Of a stretch of DNA of 64,000 nt, positions 45,033 through 57,000 are shown one piece after another. This DNA comes from Phoronis australis. Its lineage: Eukaryota; Phoronida; Phoronidae. The stretch is from NCBI GenBank assembly GCA_002633005.1, contig NMRA01000004.1:1285052-1349051 (forward strand). Direction: 5' to 3'. The notes under the pieces were generated by a model that ran no database searches, was not told the DNA's origin, and saw only the letters and a list, made by a program, of their open reading frames with translations. Position 1 is the first letter of the stretch; every line of letters begins with the position of its first letter. The translations under genes and the position numbers were made by a program.

Positions 45033-48000
45033 GTAAGAACAATCATTTGTCCGCGACGGGGGTTCATTTATTTATAAGTCACCGCCTGGGTGAAACGTCC
45101 ATTTTCAAATCCAAATCCAGTCAGCAGGCAATATTTGATTAGTTGCTGCATCATTACCATTCTTATTTTCCCCTGCGTGTTAAATGATATAGTAATCCGT
45201 TTCAGCGGCTTGTGATTTTGAGAATCGGTCATTCATAATTGACCATTAGTTCGTACGTAGTTGTATGTAGATGAAATAAATGTCAAAATCAGGAGAAGCT
45301 ATGCAGAGTTCACGGCGCTCGGATATAATGGACCCTAACTTATTCCAAATAAATTCACTAAATGTTGGTCTAAGTCAATGATTTTGGTACTGTTGCATTC
45401 CTCAGACATCTGGCTACCCGTACAAATCCTTTTCACGACCCTCAATTACTCTAGTCTATAACTACGCCATTCCGAACTTGGTCCACTTTAGCCACGCGCA
45501 TCGTGAAATCAGCAGCCATTTCAAGGAACTTACTACATCTAGCGCCATCAATCGGCGATTTGCTACAACATGCGCTCTTCCTTTTTCATCAGTCAACATG
45601 GACAATGATAACAAACCGATGACAGATACGATCGTGAGAGAGACGACGAAGGTGATGACGAGAGCAGACGTAACGATGATGTTAATAATTGAAGAAATCC
45701 ACCAATGATGTTGACTGATGAAAAAGGAACAGCGCGTATTGTAGCAAATCTACGATAAATGGCGCTAGATATAGTAAGTTCCCTGAAATGACTGCCAATT
45801 TCACGATGCGCGTGGCTAAAGTGGACCGAGTTCGGAATAGCGTAGTTATAGACTAGAGTAATTGAGGGTAATGGGAAAAGATTTGCACGGATAGCCAGAT
45901 GTCTGAGGAATGCAACGATACCAAAATCATTCATTTAGACCTACATTTAGTGGATTTATTTGGAATAAGTTAGGGTCCATTATATCCGACTAGTGCCGTG
46001 ATCACTGTCTCTAGCTGGCTCAGTAGAGACGGTATAGGGGCTTCATACGCTGGAAGCTTTTCAGCAAATTATGCCTCACGCTGACTAAAACATCAAAGTC
46101 ATGGGTTATTGTTTACAATCCGACTGTATTAACGTACTAGGCAATTACATCGTCCTGGATGCGGCAGGCATACAGGTGCGATAGTACATCCCATAAAAAG
46201 TTACGCATTTCAAAATATAGCAAGTAAAATCGAACGAAACATGCATAAATGCACATGAAGTTATAATTAACACATACCATGACTCTGAATACAATTTAGT
46301 CAACATAAACTTGAACATGTCCATGAAAATCTGTTGCGCTTCTCTTGAGTTTCTCCAACGGGGTGCCATTTTGAGGAAGTTAGGTGAAATCACGCCTGTT
46401 AACGAACAAAAGGTGCAAGGGATACAAAACTCACAAATTCCTCCTGATTTCATCCCATGCTATTTTGTAAGTGTCACGCGCCAGGTCCCGCGCTTCACTC
46501 AGTCTCGCGCTAGCCTTAGCCTAACTCAAATGACTCAGTTGAAATATTTTGTGGTTATCACGTGCGCTGTGAAAAAGTTAACGGTGGCCGAAAAGTGGAG
46601 TTGGAATTCTTCTCCAAAGTCACCTCTAGTATATATGCTTCATAGAAGATATATGTAGTAGCAGAAAGGATTGCTGAAGAAAGTAAGCTCATTTTTAAGT
46701 GATAGTTTTGAGTGTAGAATGTGTTTTTGACGAGGTGAAAATTCTAAATCAGTGGCTGGATTTGGCCTACCGCCCGTTTAAAATACACAAGACGAAATGC
46801 GTGCAGAAGGTATTGTAGCCGCTAACCGGCCAACCGAGGGGCTATGTGTTGCCTATTAAGGTACATACTTGATACTACTATTTTCTGCATCCTCTAGTCA
46901 CGGTGATTCCAAGAATGTATTACTTGTACTAGTCACAGGTGTCCTCAGCTTCTGACTGTCCCCAATACACTATATATAGTTACAAGGTACGACACCCTGG
47001 ACTAGCAATTCCACGGGTGCTTCACTTCAGCCATCCATAGCAAATACAAAACTCAATAAATTTACACAAAACGTGTTCAACAAACCATGAGGAATTGTTC
47101 TTTCTCCCAATACCATTTACGGTGTCCTGCTTCACCGAGTTCACAACAAATTCATGGTCAAAGGAAAAAAATCTCCCCAAAAAGTTGCTGCGTACTGTTA
47201 ATATGCCGCACGGAAATTGCTGGTTTGTCACGGAAGGCCACGACAACAATAACTCCACCCTTCATAACCTTCTGTGATGAATCGGCAATTGCCGTCCATT
47301 CATAACTAATCGGATTAGTCCGTACCCTACTTGACCTTGACTCGACTCACGTGAAGCATATTGTTTATCACAGTGAGACTCGCTTTGGATTTTAATGTCT
47401 GCCGTTTGGATGAGGTCTATACTAGCCAGTCTTGGGGTCTTCTGTCACACGTGTGATCATTGTAGTTATCATTCCTGCCAAGAGATGTCGCAGTTTTATA
47501 ATGCAGGGATATACCCAGGTTTCAAAATCCCGCTCGCCAGCTGGGCGAGTGAGCCAGAAAATCTAATCGCTCAGCCCAAAGTTCAGTCACCCGGCCGTTT
47601 TGTGTCGGTCACCACAAACTTGCTGCCAATGTCAATAAAAATAATCATTTCGTGCATTGACGTCACCATCTATTAGGGCTAGTATTGTTTTTAGAAAATG
47701 CAGAATTCCTACCAAGAAAATTTCGACGTCGATGAATTCCCAGCAACGCAAGACATAGTCTTGATATGCGCCGATATGGGACAAAGACTGACCAGATAAA
47801 ACATGACACAAAATTAGTGTCTTTAAAAACTGCACTCTTCCTTGAGTACACTAACTATTGTTGGAAAAATTGGTGTTCTCACCATTATTTTGCTGATAAA
47901 ATTGCGGCACTCTCTTTGCGTCGGCTTTCGATGCCAAGAAATGTTGTGTCACTCATTGGCCAGTTTCTTTGTGCGCTAATTCTTCAATTAACTGCCGTTC

Positions 48001-51000
48001 TTTCACGAGGTTGCGTATGTCACAACAAATTATCGGAATTGGTTGCACTTCATTATACTAGTTTTTAATATTTTAATACCAACAAACCAAATTTTAGAAC
48101 AAATTTTGCTGTCATCCTCTCCCGAGAGATGTCGTAAAACTTTAGGAAATGGCTCGTGCGCGTGTCACGAGCGTACTGTTTTCAAAACGACATACTTATC
48201 TTTGTTACAAATGTCTTCCTACAGTTAGCTGGCTGATACGCAAGACAAGATGTCATCCTACACAGTAACTACATTTTAATTAATATTTCACGTCGTCTTC
48301 TGTGTCTTGAAGCCAGGTCCGTCCTTTCTCAGTGCCAATTAGATTCAAAATCTCGCCTTGTTTTCCTCATAATTTTTGACTGTGATATTTTGTTTTTTTC
48401 TACCGCAGTTTGCTTAGGAGGGCTGACTCCCTATGAAAAACTCCATTATTGTTATGCTTGATAAATGAAAATGAGAACACCCAAGACGATAGCACGTGCA
48501 CCAGTTGTGCACAAGTATACGTGCGTATCACAATTCTGCCTCGTGCGTGGACTTACAGTTTTCAAGGGAAGGGATAATACTCGTTGTCTTGCCAGTGGAG
48601 AAACGCTGGGCTGTACTGCTAAATTATGTGACTGGACCAAAATACTGAAAAAGCCTTCTCACCTGGAATTGGAAATCTCTTGGCCTCACCAAATAGACTG
48701 TATACATGTATGATCAATCTAGCTAAAAATTGCGGTATTTTATTTCGCTAATTACGATAACAAGGACAACCACTTTAATTTTTAAGTGTTTTCAATGTTG
48801 TTATTAGTAAATTAATCTTGGCTAAAATTACACTGTATAATAAGAAGTCAGTTCCAAGAAATGTGATATTAAGTTGCTGTGAGAACATGGACCGGTCTAA
48901 TGCCTATCCCCCTTTTTCCTTGTTTCGGACTACCACACGTTGCACTCACTGTGATCTTTTGTCCAGTCGAATCGCATAACGGTTAATATCTACTGACTCG
49001 GTAGGAATGCACTGCACTGATGTTTTTTACTGCCGGAGGGAGCATCGACACACGGACCAATCTTAACCTTAAATTCAAGTTAAAAGCAGCACAGGGAGGA
49101 GAATTTTATTCATCTTTATGTGGAAAACAAATAGAGTGCTTTTGCACTCTGAAAATTTGCTTGCCACCTGGGCGATCGGCAAGTGAACTTCTGCTCGCCC
49201 AGTACCATTTTTACTCGCATTTGCGATTGGGTGAGTGGCCAGGTATATCCCTGGAATGGTACGCAACCTTTTGAAGAAGGACGTCTGATTGAAGAATTGT
49301 GCATGACAGACGTACGGCAAATTTGTATGTCCGTCACACCGATGAAATTACATTTTTCAGCCAATAAAAATAACCCCAGGTCTTATTTTTACTTTCTAAA
49401 CTTGCTAAGGATAAAATGTATCTCACATTTGAGAACCTCGAAACGATTAAATAAATACAAAGACCGCTTTAAAAGTAAGTAATTCAAGTTGCTACAGATT
49501 GGTCTTTTGCAAGTTCAAAAGTGTTTGCAGATAAGTTATAGTTTACGATGTCATCTAGTTATTCTTAGTAGAATTCAAGTTATTAAAATCAGATACTTGG
49601 ACCACATTGTAAAATGTAAATGAAACAAAATGTTAATTTAATGATCATATTGTTTTTCTGTTGCTGCCCCATGTTTGTAAAGAAATGCTTAGCTTTTGGA
49701 AAATTCAAGAGGCAAAAAGATAGATATAAAAGAATTCCTAAGGTGCTCGAGTATAAATAACAAGAGACCTAAAGGAATACGTGTCAAGTTACTGTTGAAC
49801 TGGAATCAACGAGTCATTTCTGCTCTGACCTACTATGCTATGTTTTATGGTAAAAAAGCCGATACTGGACATTTTAAGCGGTAGCAGCCGGTCACATACT
49901 TTATTGAGCATTTTTGTCACACCCTCACTGACTATAGTCACTCTTTTTGTGTTTTTCAGGGTCTTCGGTGGCTTGAATGAAATGATTTCATAGCAAATGT
50001 TCACATCGTCTCATCTTACATATTTTTGATCTTGCAATCTTTTTAAGAATTGGACCAATTTTTTCTGCTCAGCTTCGAGGAGATTAAACCGATGTTTAGA
50101 AACGAAAGAGGAAATTGTTGGAGACCGTAGAAGGAACAGATGCAACTGGGAGAAAAATAAATATCTGCTGGAATATTCTCTGAATCTCGAAAAAATGCCA
50201 TCGTGGATCAAAAAATTCATAATTGTACCTGACAGTATGTGAACCGGGACATTAGTTAACGCCTCTCTTTAAAATAACAAAGAAGGCGTGAGTTACAGAG
50301 CTCGATGAAAAGCTAACCATGCTAATCACTAAATAGTAACCAGCATCTCATAAGTTAGCTCTACATATTCCCAAATCATAATTCTAAATGCAATGAATTT
50401 ACAATGTCTTGTTTTCACACTAGAAGACTGGTTTTGAATCAAAATATAAATGCCATAAGTCGATACTGTCAACTAAATCAGGCTTCACACTTTGTTATGA
50501 GAAGATATTGAAGTCCTGTTACTAATACTTTTAAAATAGTATCTTTTGTTATTTATATGTGCGTGCATTTGAACCAAATGGAATTGCCCTAAGAAAAAAA
50601 TTGGCCAATAAGTGACACTCTATTTCATGGCGCCTATGTCTTTATTCAAACTCTTGATGATAAACGAGGCGTAATGTAACTTCAATAAAGCAAAACGTCT
50701 TAACCAAATTTCATTGGGACTGCCTTTACTAATCCTTAATCTCATAATGTGTCTTCAAAATAGTTGAGTGTTAGTGTGACACCTGTATTTTATTTCTTAT
50801 TATTGTTTACTACTGATTATTACAGACCAAAACCAACTTGCATCAGCTCAGCAATTCCTAGAACAAGCTGTAAAAGATAACTTGGTGAGTGTTGGTTATA
50901 CGCATCATTTATCCACTTGCAGGCTTACAAACTTATATTGGCATTAAACCTGTATTTTCTGTCTCAAGCCCAAGTTTTTACATAGGGCAGTAAGGCCACT

Positions 51001-54000
51001 TACCATTACAAAAGTGGCCTGAAGTTGTTCTTACTCACAGGAATGATTTCCTGGCTGTGGAAGAAATGACGGTTCTTTAATTACTCTGCGCGTGCAAGCG
51101 CAGAGTACTGTTGTTCCTAGGTTTTCTTCAATTTTATTCTTATTCTTATTCTTCTTGCGACCAACTTCGAGGCTTAATAACTCCAAAATGGTGCAGGTAT
51201 GTACTTTAAATTCTGCATGTGACTTGGCAGTACATAAATTTTGATTCGTTATATAATCATATTCCATATTTCACCGGAATAGGTGCAAAGGTCATATAAT
51301 TTTCAAAATGCCACTCCTTCAGTTTTAAAGCTATCTTTTTCAAATTCGGTGCTCAAGTATAGGTAACATGACAATTTAAAAAATTACTTTTCTAAGTAAT
51401 CGAATCATCCAATCAAATAAAACAGGTCAAAGGTCATTAGGTGCAAACTAAAATTTTGAGCTAGCCACTTCATACTCACAAGTCTGATTGGTATGTCTAA
51501 TTCAATTCGAAATACAAAGTTTCAGGTGCAACCATGGGGTCATTAGGTGCATTTTTCTTCTGAAAATTTGTCCTTTTCATTCACCATGTATTCTGATGTG
51601 TCAACTGTTAGACATTTGTGATTCTCAGCATTAAATATACTTTTTACGGACTTTGCAGTAGCTCTACTAAAAGGGCTTGTAATGCACTAGATGGGGTCAA
51701 TTAGTGCAAAGGTCATCTACTTTTGAAAAGGTTATTTCTCCTACATTTTTCAAGGAATTCTCTTCTATTCCAGCGCATTGGTGTTAACCTACATGCCAAT
51801 AAAATGACTTACTTTACTAAGCAATAGGGCCATCCAATCAGAGAAAATAGGTCAAAGGTCACTGAGTGCAAACTAAAATTTTGAGCTAGACACTTCAAAT
51901 TCACAAGTGTAATTGGTACGTCTAATTAAATTCGAAATACAAAGTTTCAAGTCATTTAGTGCAACCATGGGGTCATTAGATGCATTTTTCTTCTGAAAAT
52001 TTGTCCTTTTCATTCACCAAGAATTCTGATGTGTCAACCGTTTGACAACTGTGAATCTCGGCATTAAACACACTTTTCACGGGCTTTGCAATAGTTCTCC
52101 TCAAGATGCTTAAAATGTACCGAATGGGGTCAATTAGTGCAAAGGTCATCAAAATATAAACATGTAATTTCTTCTATAATTATAAAGAATTCCTTTTCAT
52201 ATTGGTAAACGGTTGCTGTCAGTAAATTCCCATAACAATTCCTTTAATACGCACGCGCGGAGTCCATTATTGTCACGCCGTGACAAAAATCTTTCTAGTT
52301 CTTCAGTTGAAGCTCATAAAATTTTAGGTCATGCGGTGACCTGAAGCTTCATCTGAAGAAATGACAATTTGTCAGCTCTTCCCGACCCCAAAGACCACAT
52401 CTAAACTCAGTGGGGAACAAGAGATCAGTTTTTAACAGTAAGTGGCCTATAGACCGATTTCCATGGTAACGGAACGGACGGAATTTCACGGAATGAAGGA
52501 GCGTTGGATAGCGTTCAACAAAATCCTTTTGGCGCCCTTGTAGCAGGGGTTCCCTTCTAGATCAGGCAATTATTGACAAATGGGAAATGTTATCGTACTG
52601 TCTTTGACTATTGCAGCTGGGCATGCTTCAACAGCTGTCTGCCATCCTAAGGGAGGTAGGCAACAGTGCCGTGGCTCGTATGCAGGCTGGTCTCCAGCTC
52701 AAGAACGCCCTCTACTCCAAGGACCCAGCCATATTCGAACATTACCGCAACCGTTGGAGGTCATTCGATGAACAGGCTAGAAACTTTATCAAGACAAATG
52801 TGAGTTTCAGGCACTGTGAATGTGTGTTGTTAGTTGACAACAGAATTAAACGTAAAATAGAAATACTGTGTAGTTGAAGCTTAAGGTAAGTGAGATGTGC
52901 GTGTGTGTTCAAGATTGGCTCTTGATAATGATGAATGTGTAACCAGTCATTCCACTTATGCTGATGTTGAATTCACTTGTATTCCTGACATTATCTTGAA
53001 TTGTGCTTGCATTTTGTTGTCATGGTGACTAATACACAAAATATCGTCATTAAAATGAATTCTTTTCTATCATGTCTTTTAACCATGACACCACTGTAAA
53101 ACAAGTTTTCTTGTGCCATTGTGCCTCTTTGGCTTACATTCCTCTATATGAATCACGCCCTGGCGCACGTTTTCTGAGAGTTGGTTTGGGAATCTCCTGG
53201 TGCATTGGAGTGTTTGTCTCATTTGGCAGGTTGTGTGCAGTCTTGGCACAGAAAAGTTTCGGCCCAGCTCAGCACCCCAGTGTGTGGCTTACATTGCCTG
53301 CGCAGAGTTGCCACACAACATGTGGCCCGACCTCATCGACGTGCTGTCCAGTCATGTGACGAACTGTACAAACACAAGTATGATGAGGGAGGCCGCCTTG
53401 GAGGCCATTAGCTACATCTGTCAAGATATTGTGAGTAACGTACGGCAGAAGTAAACACTTAACACAGCAACACGGTAGGAAGCACTGGCAACATCAAGCT
53501 TCATTTCATAGATATATAAGTAGACTCCTTCTGTGTTGCCAATTTCATTCCTAAAACTTCAGAAACATGACTGATAGTTGGATCAACAAAATTATCCAGA
53601 ATGTTTCCACGGGTGAAGAGTCGTGCCAATGGTTACATCATTAAGAAATTGACGCATGATATTTCTTTGTTTCGAAAGTGTTGTTGCTTCATGGTAATTT
53701 GGGACCGATGATTGTGTTCTCCCTACAGGTGTCCAAACATGGTGCTGCTCCATCGTACTGCACCATCATGATGCTGCACCATCGTGTTGGTGCTCCATGT
53801 TTGGAAATCTTGAGCCATGTCAAGCCCCGAGTCCTGTTTGAAATCTTGAGCCAAGAGATTGTCATTGTGTTCCAACATGATTCATTTGTTCATTATTTAG
53901 CAGTTAATATGATTGTGGCATGGCTATGGCATGCTGTGTAACTATGGTTGTTTTTGTGACTTAATAGAAAGGAAGGTTACTAAGCGAGACCTTGACACGT

Positions 54001-57000
54001 AATTTGCATCTTGTTTGAATTTTTGTCCAGGGAAAACCCTGAATGCAAAAGCCAGGAGTCTTCTAATGATAAGCAACTCCTGCTTGACAGTCTCTGAAGT
54101 GCCACTTTACATAACTCTCAGTGGACTACCATTTCTCAAAACGTTTCAAGATTCACTCTCATAAAACGAGCTTTCTGTGCTTCCTTACAGGACCCTGATG
54201 TAATACAGGCAAAGAGCAACCAGATTCTGACAGCCATTGTGCACGGTATGAAGAAGGAAGAGTCAAGCAAGGAGGTCAAGCTGGCAGCAACTAATGCTCT
54301 CCTCAACTCTCTAGAGTTCACCAAGGCCAACTTTGACAAAGAGGTATATGGCAGTCTATTTCATTCAGTTTATTTTCAATAAGAAAGTGTTGCATTTCGC
54401 CCTGTTTAGCAACCTAAATACGAAAATCGAATCAGGGCTGTTCCAGTAAAATCTGTATGGGAGGGGGGGGAAGGCACTTTTTTTTTGCACNGGCACAATG
54501 AAACAACAACGACCTGTAATTTTTTATTTTTTTGAAGTACGACCACCAGTCATTTTGAATTTAAATCAAACACAACCACCCATAAATTTTTATTTCAACT
54601 GCCGTCCCCCCCCTCCCATACGGATTTTACTGGAACAGCCCTCAGGTCTTTAATGCTAATAAATTCAATCTTCTAATATTCCTTACTGTTGCCAACAAAA
54701 ACATCGAAACCACCAGTGACTCTAGAAAGCAAATCTAGAGTTTAATATATTTAGGTTGGCCTATAGGTTGGCCAACCCTAAAATTAAGAACTCTATAATG
54801 GCACGTGTGCGCATTGCCTGCGACTCGAGGTGGTTGTGAAATCCTATGATGAAAAGAATGCTATGAGTTTTCGTTTTTTAATCCAAGAAACTTTGCGAAA
54901 TATAACTCTTAAGTTCGGAGCATTGATATGTGACTGAAGCAGCATGGATATGCTATAAGTAATTGCATAAAATATTGTGTCGCGGTCAAATGGCTAATTC
55001 CGCTTACATCGGAAAGTGGTTTTGAGACACTGTGACTAGTCATCGTGTCAACATGTTATTCAGTAGAGTAGCCTTTCCATCTTGATAACTTTGTTTTGAT
55101 AATTTCTTGTGTTGTGTTGGGGAAATTCTGCTTGTATTCAGCCGAGGGAACTGGCAATTTCGGCTCGTTTTGTTCCATTACGTTTGGTGTGCACTGCGTA
55201 AAACCGCACAACCGGGGACTTCTTAGCAAACATGCGTATTCCCTAGTAAACTGATAATAGACCCGTGTACTCAGTTTTGTAGTTGGGATTAAAATGTTAA
55301 ATGGTTTGTATTCGTTCAAGCGATTGGTGGTGATAGGACACAGTGAAGGTTTTGGAGAGATAAGTTGTGCATGTTTCGGAGATGGATGTTTTTGCCATGG
55401 ATGTAGATCACTTAAAACCTTTGTTTGCCTTGCAGAGCGAGCGTAACTTCATTATGCAAGTGGTGTGTGAGGCGTCACAGTCAACGGACCTACAGGTGGG
55501 TTATCTCTCTTCACCTCTCATGGCCCATGTCAAACCTATCAAACTGATACTTGGACACTTCTTGCCAAACTGTCATTAATTTTGTAAGGAAGGGAATGTT
55601 TAAAAACATGCCCTTCGCTGTCCAAAAGGAAACTGATAATTCAGTTGGCAAATAAATGTATGGTTGGCCAAAAGGAGAAAGCTACCGCCATTATTGCGAC
55701 CATATCTTTACCCCATTGAGCCAACCATATAAATATAGTATTGTTGACTTACACAGTGCGCCACCTGGTGCTGCGATGTCACAAAATGAACACAAGTTCA
55801 TGTGTGGTATCAGTTGCTAGTAAATACTGCAGTAGTAGCTGTGAGTGCAGTCTGTGCAGCGCTTGGCGAGCACAGCAATAATTGGGTCTTGAACATAGCA
55901 ATGATTGGTCTTGAACACAGCAATGATTGGTCTTGAACACAACTGGCTCTCTTATATCAATCAGCACAGCACAAATGTGACTGGATATCATCAACACAAG
56001 GATATAACAATATATTTAGTCTGCTGTAATAAACAACCCATACGATGTGAATGTGATGAGTGTGAATATGTGTATATGTATGCAGTATTTGTATTTATAA
56101 TGCATATGTTGTTATTTGCAGGTATGGTACATAAATTTTCACAAAATAGGCTATATACCTACCTACTGTCAAATCTCCATTGATTTAGACCACTTAAGTC
56201 ATGTAATTGGTCTTTGCCTGTTCCTTAGTCTGTTCAGAAATGATTTTAGGACTTGGACAGAATGGACAAGGCTCAACGAATTTGGCTGACCAGACTGGTC
56301 ATTTTACGAAACTTGCTTTATCTCAAGCGATGACAAATGGTTAAAAACAAGTTGGGGCCAATTTTATGATCGTAAAATGTCTAAATCAAAAGTTAGTGAC
56401 TTTTTTTATCAAAGTCCGTCTGGTTATGTTAAGGCCTTGTGTTGGTTGTTACTGTTGTCCTTCAATATGCTTGCTTCCTCCTTAAGTACTCAACTCATAC
56501 TGCTTTGCAGATCAAGGTGGCCGCCCTACAGTGCCTGGTCAAGATCATGTCTCTCTACTACTCTTACATGGAGCCCTACATGGGGCCTGCTCTATTCGCA
56601 GTAAGTCTCGACTGGTTGGTTACTTCTCGGTTAGAGTTTCAAGGGAGGTTATGTATTAAATAGCCTTTGTGGTGCTTGAAAAGTATTTGGTTGGTTGGTT
56701 ATATAGCACGTCTTCCAAATTTTGACACTTTCTAATGCTGCACAGGCGTTTGGTTAGCTTAGTTTAGATATAGCCTTAGTTTTACATTTGGTAAATGAAT
56801 AAATGTAAAATGGTCAAAACAGCTGTGACTGTATATATACATGTACGAGTGTGTGGACTTGTGTCATTTAAGAAATTATCATGCTGTTGAAATTAACATT
56901 AACTACTATGTGTCGCAGTAAACCAGAATGACTTATTACATTGTTGATATCTAGCATGATTATTATGCTAATGAAGTTACTGATAAAAGTTTGACATTGG

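Larger units (their letters stand above)
46001..50825. other. Remainder of KPNB1 intron 1
   Basis: No exon or RNA gene is supported. Two related sequences in opposite orientation lie at 47503-47600 and 49135-49254 and are listed separately. Short frames in the rest have no protein-like features. Confidence 0.5.

Noticed and set aside
45478-45934. Two opposite-strand frames with near-identical peptides, at first sight a pair of duplicated genes
   Set aside because: They are the two arms of the intron 1 inverted repeat. There is no start-to-stop gene structure.
53678-53941. Plus-strand frame in KPNB1 intron 4 preceded by a CTACAG acceptor-like word, as a possible alternative exon
   Set aside because: No similarity to importin beta. 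The sequence is a local inverted repeat, and exons 4 and 5 already join in frame without it.
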